Below, in pieces: positions 5,901 to 12,958 of a DNA stretch of 25,900 bases. The stretch is from a virus: the IMG/VR virus record IMGVR_UViG_3300048014_000435, positions 1 through 25,900 of that record. One strand, given 5' to 3'. The translations under genes were made by a program, and so were the position numbers. The notes below the pieces were generated by a model, which searched no databases, was not told where the DNA came from, and saw nothing but the letters and a program-made list of their open reading frames with translations. Every line of letters begins with the position of its first letter. Position 1 is the first letter of the stretch.

Positions 5901-8668
5901 TTGCCAGGCGCGACTTGGCCTGTCGCGATCGCATGAAAAGCGGGCTCATCGACCCCTGTATAATTGCTGACGAATCCGTTCTGGACAGGCCCCGCCAAAT
6001 TGCCGTTAAGGGCAGTCGCCCATCCCGAGGGAGCCGAATACGTGAAAACGTCCGTGGCGGACGCCTGCGAAGGCAGGGGAATACACACCCACGGATCATT
6101 CACGCTGGTCGGAGTGCCGACCGCGCTCAGTTGCACCGTCACACTCGCGCCACTGCCCGTGGGGTCGTTGACCGTGACATTCGGGGACGACGTATAGCCT
6201 GAGCCGATATTCACCAGGGCAACGCCAGTCAGGTAGGTCGCGGCGATGGTTGGTTGTGCCGCCGCCCCCGTCCCGCTGCCGAAAACCCAAACGGTCGGCA
6301 ACATCGTGAAATTGCCGGCCGACCCGCTGATCGCGATCGCCGTGACGGCGCCACCCGACACCGTGGGTGTCAGGGTGTAATTGGTGCCCGAGAACAAGAC
6401 CGTCGGCGGCGACGTGTAGCCCGATCCGCCATTGGTGATCGTCACACCATAGATGACCAGCGAATTATTACCGCTGTTGTACCCCGTACTCATGGTCGCG
6501 GTCGCGCCTGAGCCGCCACCGCCAACCAGGATTACGCTCGGGACCGTAGAACCACCGTAGTACCCGCTGTTCCCCAGGTAAATGGCCGTGACAACCCCGC
6601 CGGTCACGAACGCGGTGGCGGTCGCGATGTTCCCAGAAGCGTTGCCTTCAAGGTACACCGTCGTCCCCGACGTGTAGCCGGTTCCACCAGCCGTCACCGT
6701 GATGCCCGTCAAGGCCGACGACGGGAACATCGCCGCCGCGACCGCTCCCGTCCCGCCACCACCCGTGAGCGCGATCGTTGGGGACGTGTAGCCCACGCCG
6801 CCCGCTCCGATGATCGACGTCACGGCGCCGCCAGACACCACGGCCGTGCCAGTGGCTGGCATGATACTCGCTGCCGCTGTTGTCGTGACGGTTGGGGCCG
6901 ACGTGTAACCGGAGCCACCGTTCGTCACCGTGTAAGCAACAACACAAACGTTCCCATCGACCGTCGCGCTAATCGGGGTTGCCGCCGCGCCCGTCCCACC
7001 GCCCCCTGAGAAGTTGGTATAAAGTGTATATGTCAGGTTGCTGCCACAGCCCGCAAGGTACGCTCTCAGGATCAAGGCGGGCGTGATCGGCGAGCCATTC
7101 TTCAGGACCGTCGGAACCGTGTTGACGTAGAGCACCGGATTCAGGGCAGCGCCAAGCGTCACCGACGCCACGGCTCCTGTTCCGGTAGGGTCGCTGATCG
7201 TGATCGTTGGAGGAGCGATCGCGTAATAGTTCGTCCCGCCCGCCAGGACCGGAATACCGACGATCTTGCCGTTCACAACGATCGGCTTGCCGAGCGCCGC
7301 ATTCGTTCCGGCGGGCGATGCCGTGATGGTGGCCGTCGGGTTGATGTAGCCAGTGCCCTGAGCCGTTACCTGAACACTCAGGACTGATTGTTCGTACGTC
7401 CCCACATTGTTGACCAGTGCACCGCCTGCCGCCGCCTGGGCCAGAAACAGGAAGAGTTGCTGACCCGATTTCGAGATATAGGCATCGCCAACCTTCGCCG
7501 GGAACGAATAGGACAGCACTTCCGAAGCATAGACAGCACTTCCAGTACCCGACTGTGTCCACGTAATGGCGGTCGAAGCCGTGCCGTGATTTGTGAAACC
7601 AAGGGCGGTAACGCTTGGCGAGCCACCCGCTTGGTTAGCCCCTAGACTGAAGTAATACGAGGCAGGAACCGAGATTGAACCGGGATTCGCTGTACGGTTC
7701 AGTAAAGCGGCCACTTCACTGGCGGTAACGACATGCGTCGTCCATATAGCGAAGTCCGACATTGACACCGACCCGCCACCGGAAAACGCGGTGCCGTTGC
7801 CGAGCACTAGATCGGTTGTGGTGTACGAAGTTTGTAGCGTTTGAGCGATGAAGCTGGTCGCGACAAGAGCGCCATTCAGGTACGCGCACTGCCGGGGAGT
7901 ACCAAGTGTATTTGGCCCAGATCCAGAGTCCCACGTCAGCACCAAGTGATACGTAGTACCCGCGATGATCGGTGTCGTTGCCGTAAGGGATGTGTTATTC
8001 GCGCCTGCCAGCGATCCAGTGATGCTCCCTGGGTAAGTAATACCAATACTACCGAAACTCGGGTGCGCGTTAAGCAAGTTTGCAGACGTCGGTAGCGGCC
8101 CGTTGAACCGAAACCAAAGCTGCATTGAGAGCTGGTTGAGACCCGATAATCCCGAGAAGTAATTACTGGTGAATTGCCACGGAGGCGTCGAAAGGGTGTT
8201 TCCTGATGGAGGTCCGTTGAGTGCATACCTTCCAATCGACGACTTGCCACGCCGGAACGGGATCGTTCTGGTGATGGGCCGCTGGACACCCGTCAGTGCG
8301 ACGATCTGCGGCGCGAGCTTGAACCGAGAGGTTCCGTCGGGCGCGACCCGGTTGAACGCGGCGCCGTTGAACGTCGATCGCCACAGGGGCGGCGTGACCG
8401 TATTGTTCGCGTTGAACTGACTCGTATTGAACGGCGTGCTATTGAACGTGCTGACCGGCTTGACGGCCCCAGTTGTCCCCGAAAACGCCGTTCCAGGAGC
8501 CGGACCCAGCCACGCCCCGCGCATGCTGGACCCACGCCGAAACGGAATCGACCGCGTCACGGGACGACGCGGCGACGGGAACACGACCGGCTTTCCGGAC
8601 AGCCCCACGGCCCCGTTGAAAGCCGACGTGTTGAACGCCGGTACGTTAAATGCTGATCCGACCGCCAT
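2984..8668 (-). CDS. Giant multidomain adhesin/glycosidase-like virion protein (1894 aa)
   Basis: Domains in order are as follows. Residues 1-150 hold FN-pentad repeats (AFNVP AFNTS AFNGA type) with a duplicated segment, RPVTRSIPFRRGSS (35-48) and RPITRTIPFRRGKSS (130-144). Residues 165-325 are LamG/concanavalin-like. Residues 435-850 contain about nine GGSGYTSAPTV-type repeats, with two more at 1010-1090. Residues 1100-1780 form a glycosidase-like TIM barrel with VYVEYSNEEWN (E1474 as acid/base candidate) and VVGYEGN (E1665 as nucleophile candidate). An insert around 1318-1410 begins EFVTSIPHGLKTGQA, and 1778-1878 is a bacterial Ig-like (Big_5 type) domain. It probably binds and cleaves host surface polysaccharide. 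No signal peptide is present. The repeats interrupt the barrel's N-terminal half. Confidence 0.85.
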   Translation of the reverse strand: MAVGSAFNVPAFNTSAFNGAVGLSGKPVVFPSPRRPVTRSIPFRRGSSMRGAWLGPAPGTAFSGTTGAVKPVSTFNSTPFNTSQFNANNTVTPPLWRSTFNGAAFNRVAPDGTSRFKLAPQIVALTGVQRPITRTIPFRRGKSSIGRYALNGPPSGNTLSTPPWQFTSNYFSGLSGLNQLSMQLWFRFNGPLPTSANLLNAHPSFGSIGITYPGSITGSLAGANNTSLTATTPIIAGTTYHLVLTWDSGSGPNTLGTPRQCAYLNGALVATSFIAQTLQTSYTTTDLVLGNGTAFSGGGSVSMSDFAIWTTHVVTASEVAALLNRTANPGSISVPASYYFSLGANQAGGSPSVTALGFTNHGTASTAITWTQSGTGSAVYASEVLSYSFPAKVGDAYISKSGQQLFLFLAQAAAGGALVNNVGTYEQSVLSVQVTAQGTGYINPTATITASPAGTNAALGKPIVVNGKIVGIPVLAGGTNYYAIAPPTITISDPTGTGAVASVTLGAALNPVLYVNTVPTVLKNGSPITPALILRAYLAGCGSNLTYTLYTNFSGGGGTGAAATPISATVDGNVCVVAYTVTNGGSGYTSAPTVTTTAAASIMPATGTAVVSGGAVTSIIGAGGVGYTSPTIALTGGGGTGAVAAAMFPSSALTGITVTAGGTGYTSGTTVYLEGNASGNIATATAFVTGGVVTAIYLGNSGYYGGSTVPSVILVGGGGSGATATMSTGYNSGNNSLVIYGVTITNGGSGYTSPPTVLFSGTNYTLTPTVSGGAVTAIAISGSAGNFTMLPTVWVFGSGTGAAAQPTIAATYLTGVALVNIGSGYTSSPNVTVNDPTGSGASVTVQLSAVGTPTSVNDPWVCIPLPSQASATDVFTYSAPSGWATALNGNLAGPVQNGFVSNYTGVDEPAFHAIATGQVAPGKTPMQLGANLTDPIATYSGCYSISANWIHKVQTPWFGALTSNQPGDTPITYLNGNTTSSPNGCYGLFYTPENSNAIDNKETPQPAAPIATFSGGGGTGAAATVTVTVGGGAVTGLTITNGGSGYTSAPTVSIWGPGGQGATATATVSGGAVTSLTITNGGTGYSTGLWTSVWDDTNPSAPNQYTIYGASGLLNCTLVASSPGTLTNGVLVGISNTYRVTYTSANPSSWSAHLGVILSNANYSIGATVTNTTQNAWIFSPYATSFARIATAPDQQMVNYLTSSVGTASACVRAMDSTCGYSGNTNVVDPADRQMPSYLGWSDGSSVTNAITNFSRSISITAIRNYNLTTSPYVYTAANYPGTTAAPTGSPQLYQFTPATLNYLAASAGTDPVNWYGAEFVTSIPHGLKTGQAISLSLGSGQYAFTVTVPNGSAGTVSLSLGNLSGYIVWVTGATTFALGIYSSSVTNNTGVPGGVPSINGTVSTTNYTVSVQVPDLSTTPMEVACAVAGAMPGADFWLTIPHCASDTLVLEYANLVLEYLPPGRKVYVEYSNEEWNSEAWQSPWSASLGALMTNGSKVNNYEGALVRAAQCHEIVYNAFAAVGRGGEIVRFVSSQFISSGYGSAGTQFNLATNQAVYGLLGLSGPIQIDAIGVAPYSGAPSDPIFAAATASFAPGVPYSVAYGTSQPWSQQMVCDLIKHDQLYGQGFQGTGTNGQYAGTYSYLNAAVAAYNTATGYNCQVVGYEGNMQNPTGGSVSYKDPGLYFRLQQDILSMPGMYDIFMAYVGVQQAGGMTLLNIFALLNDVGKTVWAMAQWYGQQPGRGTGNQFWYQTGRNQLQNNTIPALQAYQDYVGAANVAPSPIIITVTPYSGASNVSTGSPATVTFSLPMNSTTLNLTLTTSIGQVVPTTLSYNTSSREATLTPLAPLSRATRYTVTVTSGSSVMGKPLTGTISWSFRTKSVDSARWFPGLRRVS
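6119..7366 (-). repeat. GGSGYTS-type glycine-rich repeat tract inside the giant gene
   Basis: The coding DNA holds about nine degenerate copies of a unit that translates as GGGGTGAAAT ... GGAVT ... TNGGSGYTSAPTV. Copy lengths differ, and some copies have diverged (for example SGSAGNFTMLPTV and VNIGSGYTSSPNV), which indicates an old expansion. Two further, cleaner copies lie at about 5399-5641. Recurrence of the GYTS core and of the GGAVT strand makes a repeated beta-arch or beta-solenoid-like fold likely. This is a protein repeat, not a CRISPR or integration repeat. Confidence 0.75.
8219..8668 (-). repeat. FN-pentad and IPFRRG repeats at the N-terminus of the giant protein
   Basis: Eight copies of an xFNxx pentad occur in three clusters (residues 6-20, 74-86 and 99-107). 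Two copies of an RP(V/I)TR(S/T)IPFRRG segment (35-46 and 130-141) follow. The five-residue period with a central Phe-Asn differs from the classic A(D/N)Lxx pentapeptide repeat. Such N-terminal modules may attach the protein to the virion. Confidence 0.65.
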
Positions 8669-8686
8669 GTTGTTCGCCCTATCGGA

Positions 8687-9103
8687 TCAGGAAATCGGAA
8701 TCGCGTACTGAACCGCCAAGCTCTTGATCAGCGTGATGGTACCAGACGAAAGCTGACCAGATGCCTCGATAATTTCCCAGGCAGCCTCGATGACGGTTGG
8801 ATCGGCGTTATCGAGTTCCGCTACCAAACCTGGCAACTGGGACATCACGTAACTCTTCTCGGCCGTTGTTGCGGATGAATTCAGAATCGCGACGGTAAAG
8901 CCCTGCGGATCAGGCTTGGCCGTCGGCGCCGCAGGCGCTGTCCACGTCGTGCCGGACAGAGTCCAGCCAATTCCGGGCATTGGCGAGAGGCCATCAATCT
9001 GAATCAGCGTGTAGCCGGTGGGTGCCGCGTAAGCGCTCGTGCCGTCCCACAAGATCACGTTTTCGGCAATACCAATCGGATCAACCAATGCGTAAGTGTG
9101 CAT
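8687..9103 (-). CDS. Small fibre-associated protein, possible fibre assembly factor
   Basis: The 138-residue product begins MHTYALVDPIGIAENVILWDG and has a Pro/Ala-rich middle (TWTAPAAPTAKPDPQG) and a helical C-terminal part. The opening (IAENVILWDGTSAY, WTLSGTTWTAP) resembles short proteins encoded beside phage tail fibres that carry a small beta domain ending in a W-x-x-P-type motif. It sits between the glycine-rich fibre and the giant protein and could be a chaperone or cap for either. Ribosome binding site GGAG lies seven bases upstream. Confidence 0.65.
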   Translation of the reverse strand: MHTYALVDPIGIAENVILWDGTSAYAAPTGYTLIQIDGLSPMPGIGWTLSGTTWTAPAAPTAKPDPQGFTVAILNSSATTAEKSYVMSQLPGLVAELDNADPTVIEAAWEIIEASGQLSSGTITLIKSLAVQYAIPIS

Positions 9104-9116
9104 GCTATGTCTCCGA

Positions 9117-10391
9117 TCACCAAGAGTAAACGATCACATAGCCGTTGCCGCCCGCGCCGCCAGCCCCGCTGGAAATGCCCGTGCCCGTGACCGCCGCACC
9201 GCCGCCGCCACCACCACCACCGTAACTTCCGCCCGCGCCGCCCGCTCCCGCCGAGACGCCCGCCGAGGCTCCGCCACCACCGCCGCCGCCGTACCCGCAC
9301 CATGCGGCGTTCGCGTCACCGGAGCCCTGGTAACTTCCACCAGCCGTCCCTGCCGTGGGTGAGCTTCCGCCGGTGCCGGCAAGCCCGCCAGTGACGCTGG
9401 AGCCCGGACCGTTATAGCCGCTGACATTGGTCGCGTTGCGGCTCGACTGTCCAACCCCTGAAGAGTTGACCCCACCACCACCACTGCCACCGCCGCATGT
9501 GATTCCGTTGTAGAGGGTGGCTGAGCCATTGCCCTGCGCCCCCGCACTACAACCCTGACCACCGCCACCACCACTCGTTAAGCCCCATCCGGCCGACCCG
9601 CCGCTTGACGTTCCGGTACTGCCTCCACCACCCGGATAAGATCCTCCGGCAGTGAGATAGGTCCCAAAGCTGCTCCCGCCCCCGTAACCACCAGCGTTCC
9701 CGTTGCTCGCGGTCGTGCCCGAAACCGCCGCGCCCCCGCTCCCACCGCTGCCCACCGTGACCGTTACGGTGGAAGCCAGGTCCGCCGATGAAAACCAGGC
9801 ATCGCTATAACCGCCACCGGCACCGCCGCCACCGCCAGAACTTGCAGTACCCGACGCCTGGATCGCGCCAGAGCCACCACCAGAACCACCGCCAATCACA
9901 ATAACTCGCACAATCGTGCACCCAGTCGGCTTGGTCCATGTGCCAGAAGAAGTGAACTTGCTCACAGTGGGGGCGAGCTGCGCGACCTCCGTGTTGAGCG
10001 TGCTGATCGCCGACGTATTCGTGCTTACTTCGGTATTCAGCGTCACGATACTGCCGTTAATTGAGTTAACCTGCTGATTCAAATCGCTGATGTAGCCAGC
10101 GGTAATCCGCGCCTCAACATAATCGCCAATCGCAAAATTTTGATCGGTCGTTCCCTCAAGGGCGCCGCTGATATTGATCGTGTTGCCACTGACGCTGGTC
10201 ACTCCGTAGATCGTCGAGACCTCAGCCGATCCTTGACCGTATGTCGCTTGCTTGATGACTGTAATCCGGATGGGGAACGTACCGCCAAGCTCACTCGTCC
10301 CTGATGACACGCTAAAGCTACCACTGCCAGCAGCGTAGGACGCGGATAACTGAAGCTGTATCACATTATTCTGCGGGTTATATAAACTCAT
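9117..10391 (-). CDS. Glycine-rich tail-fibre-type protein
   Basis: From the ATG at 10391 (AGGA nine bases upstream; a longer GTG frame to 10430 is less likely) the protein has 424 residues. The N-terminal 100 residues are beta-rich. Residues about 101-140 form a short coiled coil (ISDLNQQVNSINGSIVTL), a trimerisation signature. The phrase FTSSGTWTKPTGCTIVRVIVIGGG (about 146-169, here abbreviated in effect to its key FTSSGTWTKP and VIGGG parts) is followed by 250 residues dominated by Gly and Ser, ending GYVIVYSW. This is the known layout of glycine-rich receptor-binding tips made of polyglycine II helices. It likely binds the host surface. Confidence 0.82.
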   Translation of the reverse strand: MSLYNPQNNVIQLQLSASYAAGSGSFSVSSGTSELGGTFPIRITVIKQATYGQGSAEVSTIYGVTSVSGNTINISGALEGTTDQNFAIGDYVEARITAGYISDLNQQVNSINGSIVTLNTEVSTNTSAISTLNTEVAQLAPTVSKFTSSGTWTKPTGCTIVRVIVIGGGSGGGSGAIQASGTASSGGGGGAGGGYSDAWFSSADLASTVTVTVGSGGSGGAAVSGTTASNGNAGGYGGGSSFGTYLTAGGSYPGGGGSTGTSSGGSAGWGLTSGGGGGQGCSAGAQGNGSATLYNGITCGGGSGGGGVNSSGVGQSSRNATNVSGYNGPGSSVTGGLAGTGGSSPTAGTAGGSYQGSGDANAAWCGYGGGGGGGASAGVSAGAGGAGGSYGGGGGGGGAAVTGTGISSGAGGAGGNGYVIVYSW

Positions 10392-10572
10392 CACTTTCAA
10401 TCCTATTGAGTTAGCTTCCACCCAGATCACTCTGTGACTTCCGGCTAACTATCCAACACCAAATACCGACATCCCGACGCACACATCGCCGAACCGTCCA
10501 CAAAACTGCGACTCAAGCTTTCGATCAAACAACTCGGCTAACTCTCAAGATCCATTCGTTCTGGGCCTACGC

Positions 10573-11166
10573 CTATACCATAGCTATAGCGGTCAAACCC
10601 ACCACGGGCAGCGGACCATTAACCTTGGCTACCATAGTCACGACAGTGCCATTCTTCTCCTCACCATTCGCGTTATAAGCCCGAACAGCGATCGTATAAC
10701 TCACCCCATCGACAAGACCCGCCAAAGCGGTGCTGAATCTATTCAAAAATCCCATCGAATATAAAACGCTCGCTGCCGCAGAACTGTAATTCGGAGTACC
10801 GCCAGTTCCCAAGTAAACGTTGAAACCCGTCGGCGGTAGAACCGGCCCAAGTGCCGCATGAAACCACTCGACCTTGATACCACCCCCTTGCGTTCCGAGC
10901 GCCCTTAGTCCAATTGGGGGATTGGGTCGATTCGTAATGTCATTGCCGAGGTTGTCCAGCACGATCTCAACAGCACAATCAATGTTTTCTTCCTCAAGGC
11001 CGCTAACGGTATCGAACGCACGCACGCCGAACCAATAGTCGCCATTTGGCTGCAATGCTGCTGTCGTCCATGTAGTTGCATTCGTCACGACAGCCACTGG
11101 CGCGGCATAATTAATCGCGTCACCTACGCCAGTGTTCGAATACACATTATATGCGATTGCCATCAT
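10573..11166 (-). CDS. Fibronectin type III domain virion protein
   Basis: The 197-residue protein carries one clear FN3 domain at about 83-182. It runs PNPPIGLRALG, IKVEWFHA, TGFNVYLGT and GLVDGVSYTIAVRAYNANGEE, the last being the typical tyrosine-corner and strand-F region. A shorter, related half-domain occupies residues 5-65 (YNVYSNTGVG, NGDYWFGVRAFDTVSG). FN3 domains in phage structural proteins mediate surface contacts, probably with carbohydrates. It is coupled to the preceding gene by ATGA and precedes the glycine-rich fibre gene by 182 bases. Confidence 0.8.
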   Translation of the reverse strand: MMAIAYNVYSNTGVGDAINYAAPVAVVTNATTWTTAALQPNGDYWFGVRAFDTVSGLEEENIDCAVEIVLDNLGNDITNRPNPPIGLRALGTQGGGIKVEWFHAALGPVLPPTGFNVYLGTGGTPNYSSAAASVLYSMGFLNRFSTALAGLVDGVSYTIAVRAYNANGEEKNGTVVTMVAKVNGPLPVVGLTAIAMV

Positions 11167-11618
11167 TCTTCCATCAGTACATAACCGCGCACATCGACCG
11201 CGGCCGGTGCGTTGATCGTGAAACCAAGCGTGTCTGCTGGATCAACCAGCAACTCCTGACCCAGCGGTGCCAGCCACTCGTAACCAAGTTGCGGATGTAC
11301 CGTGAAAGTCTTCAGTGTTGCTCCCCATGTCGTTGGTTCCACCGAATATTGAAGTGGCGTGGTTTGGATATAAGAGTTATATGCTCTCTCATTCGCGTCA
11401 ATCACAACGTTCGTACTGCCGCTCGTACCACTTGTTGGTGAGCGATTGACGGTAACTTGCACCGGCTGGGCCGAGTTCACCGTGCCGTCGTAGAAGAAGC
11501 CGTAACCATATACCTTGCCACGGAGGCTGGCCGGCATTTTGAGAGCGAGAACCGTTTTTGGCGAACCCGCTGTGAGAGCCGTCGAGCTAAGGTTCGTATA
11601 CGTCAGTAAAGCTGCCAT
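11163..11618 (-). CDS. Beta-rich small virion protein (151 aa)
   Basis: The protein is compact and beta-rich, with LTAGSPKTVLALKMPASLRGKVYG near the start and TLKTFTVHPQLGYEWLAPLGQELLVDPADT later (quoted here only as landmarks for residues about 16-39 and 101-129). The general pattern is that of small phage surface proteins preceding fibres. It begins with ATG after AGGAA and ends in an ATGA overlap with the FN3 gene, so the two are coupled. No enzyme motif is present. Confidence 0.62.
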   Translation of the reverse strand: MAALLTYTNLSSTALTAGSPKTVLALKMPASLRGKVYGYGFFYDGTVNSAQPVQVTVNRSPTSGTSGSTNVVIDANERAYNSYIQTTPLQYSVEPTTWGATLKTFTVHPQLGYEWLAPLGQELLVDPADTLGFTINAPAAVDVRGYVLMEE

Positions 11619-11633
11619 TGAGTGATTCCTATC

Positions 11634-12317
11634 TTATCGGGAAAGCTTGCAATTGAAAATGGTCGATGGTTCGGCTGAGTTACCCATCGGTCCCCACCGA
11701 ACTTCCACCCGTGCCACCACATTCTCGAGCTGCTGACTAATACGCTTGATCTTGAGTGCGAAGTCACCATGGTCGGATCGCGTTTCAGCGGTATAGCGGT
11801 CTTGTAGGACGGTAAGCACTGTCGCCAATCGTAGATCCTGCAGATCATAAATCCATGACGATGTCCTTTCGGCGATCTGCTCGTCGATACCAAACCGCCG
11901 CTTGATGGCGAAGCTTGCTTCCTCGCTCTGCGGATCCAACGTGTTTATCGTGAACGTAACTCCGCTCAACCCACTCGTTGCCGCTGGTGGCTGACCCACG
12001 TTGAGGTCCTTGTAGAGCCGACGAAGCACAATCGAATTCCCCGCCACGCTATCGATCGCCAACAACGCTCCACTGCCGGGATACACGCTCTTCGGCGATG
12101 TTAGGCAGATCACTTGGTTGGGCTCGACACCATTGGCTTCGAAGTCAACGCTCTCAGAACTCAATTGCCACGGTGACCCCGCTAGAAACACTCCATCTGT
12201 GCCTTGCGCCATCATTTGCCATTGCGGGCACAGAATGGTAAAATCACCGCCTGCTCGAACCGCTATGTCCTCATCGGTTGCATAAACAGGTGTCGTTTGT
12301 TTGGGGAGATTGCTCAT
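11634..12317 (-). CDS. Virion-associated protein of unknown function (227 aa)
   Basis: The N-terminal two thirds look beta-rich, with phrases such as RAGGDFTILCPQWQ and ALLAIDSVAGNSIVLRRLYKD. These resemble a small beta-barrel seen in phage structural and distal-tail proteins. The C-terminal third (about 135-205) is helical, with FAIKRRFGIDEQIAERTSSW and a run through DLQDLRLATVLTVLQ. The protein has no signal peptide or membrane helix. It lies in the structural operon between small unknowns and the beta-rich/FN3 proteins. Head-tail connector or neck protein is a guess from place and size only. Its stop is 15 bases before the next start. Confidence 0.6.
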   Translation of the reverse strand: MSNLPKQTTPVYATDEDIAVRAGGDFTILCPQWQMMAQGTDGVFLAGSPWQLSSESVDFEANGVEPNQVICLTSPKSVYPGSGALLAIDSVAGNSIVLRRLYKDLNVGQPPAATSGLSGVTFTINTLDPQSEEASFAIKRRFGIDEQIAERTSSWIYDLQDLRLATVLTVLQDRYTAETRSDHGDFALKIKRISQQLENVVARVEVRWGPMGNSAEPSTIFNCKLSR

Positions 12318-12450
12318 GGATGATTGTCACTTCAAGACAGTGTGTGTAACCTGTGCTAGCGCACGTTCCAACCGCGCACCGTCAAAGCTCATCATAAGGC
12401 GCGTCTCATCACCCGCCTTGAATAAGACTGCTACCTTATTGACTTGCAGC

Positions 12451-12792
12451 TTAGTCTTTGAAGTCCAGTTCCTTCACAATCTCAGTTGCCGAGTCTGACG
12501 GTTCCACGGGGATCGCGCCATGGCCTGGAGTGCGTGCACAGGTCAATTCAGGTGTCACGGCCTCGTCAACATGAAAACGATGGTCCGGTGGCTTCACCGG
12601 AGATGGCTCAGATTTCGTCAGGCTCACGGCGTTCTTTACTTGAACGAGCGGACCGTCAGTGATAATCCCGTGTCCAACCGCGGGCGCTCCCGCTAGGTCT
12701 AAATACGAGTTCGACCGGCGGTCCCCTCGGTACTCCTGATTAGGGGGCTTTATCACGTCTCTCGATGTTTTGCTCATTGCACTCGCCCTCAT
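12451..12792 (-). CDS. Small hydrophilic, proline-rich protein of unknown function
   Basis: The 113-residue product is polar and proline-rich (PVKPPDHRFHVDEAVTPE around 67-84), without membrane segment or signal peptide, and probably disordered. Two starts compete. ATG 12792 overlaps the stop of the 43-aa frame, while ATG 12777 (residue 6, MSKTSRDV) has GAGGG eight bases upstream and gives 108 residues. The position within the head-to-tail region suggests a minor virion or assembly protein. No family is recognised. Confidence 0.55.
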   Translation of the reverse strand: MRASAMSKTSRDVIKPPNQEYRGDRRSNSYLDLAGAPAVGHGIITDGPLVQVKNAVSLTKSEPSPVKPPDHRFHVDEAVTPELTCARTPGHGAIPVEPSDSATEIVKELDFKD

Positions 12793-12920
12793 CGTTCACG
12801 AACTAACTTGACTGACTTGAAGCCGCCAACACGCCCAGCAACGCGCATCATCCATAGCGCAGTCAAGAATCTGAGCTTGAATAACTTCCCGCACCGGATG
12901 ACAATTGTGATTTGCGACAT
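12789..12920 (-). CDS. 43-aa basic amphipathic small protein
   Basis: This frame fills most of the 166-base gap behind the beta-rich protein. It begins MSQITIVIRCGKLFKLRF and continues LTALWMMRVAGRVGGFKS, ending in a basic tail. The middle is an amphipathic helix with alternating Leu/Met and Arg/Lys, a pattern I associate with small genes found in siphovirus structural operons. It ends in an ATGA overlap with one possible start of the next gene, arguing for translational coupling. The ribosome binding site is weak. Function unknown. Confidence 0.5.
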   Translation of the reverse strand: MSQITIVIRCGKLFKLRFLTALWMMRVAGRVGGFKSVKLVRER

Positions 12921-12958
12921 TTGGCTAGGTCTCAGACGGATAACTCGCGTTTCATAAA

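Noticed and set aside
5147-6202. 351-codon plus-strand ORF, arginine-rich
   Set aside because: It lies wholly inside the giant minus-strand gene, has the arginine-rich composition of an antisense frame over GC-rich repeats, and has no ribosome binding site or recognisable motif.
5399-7366. Regular DNA repeats that could suggest a CRISPR array or satellite
   Set aside because: The period follows codons, unit lengths vary and the copies translate into a coherent protein repeat; no constant-length spacers are present.
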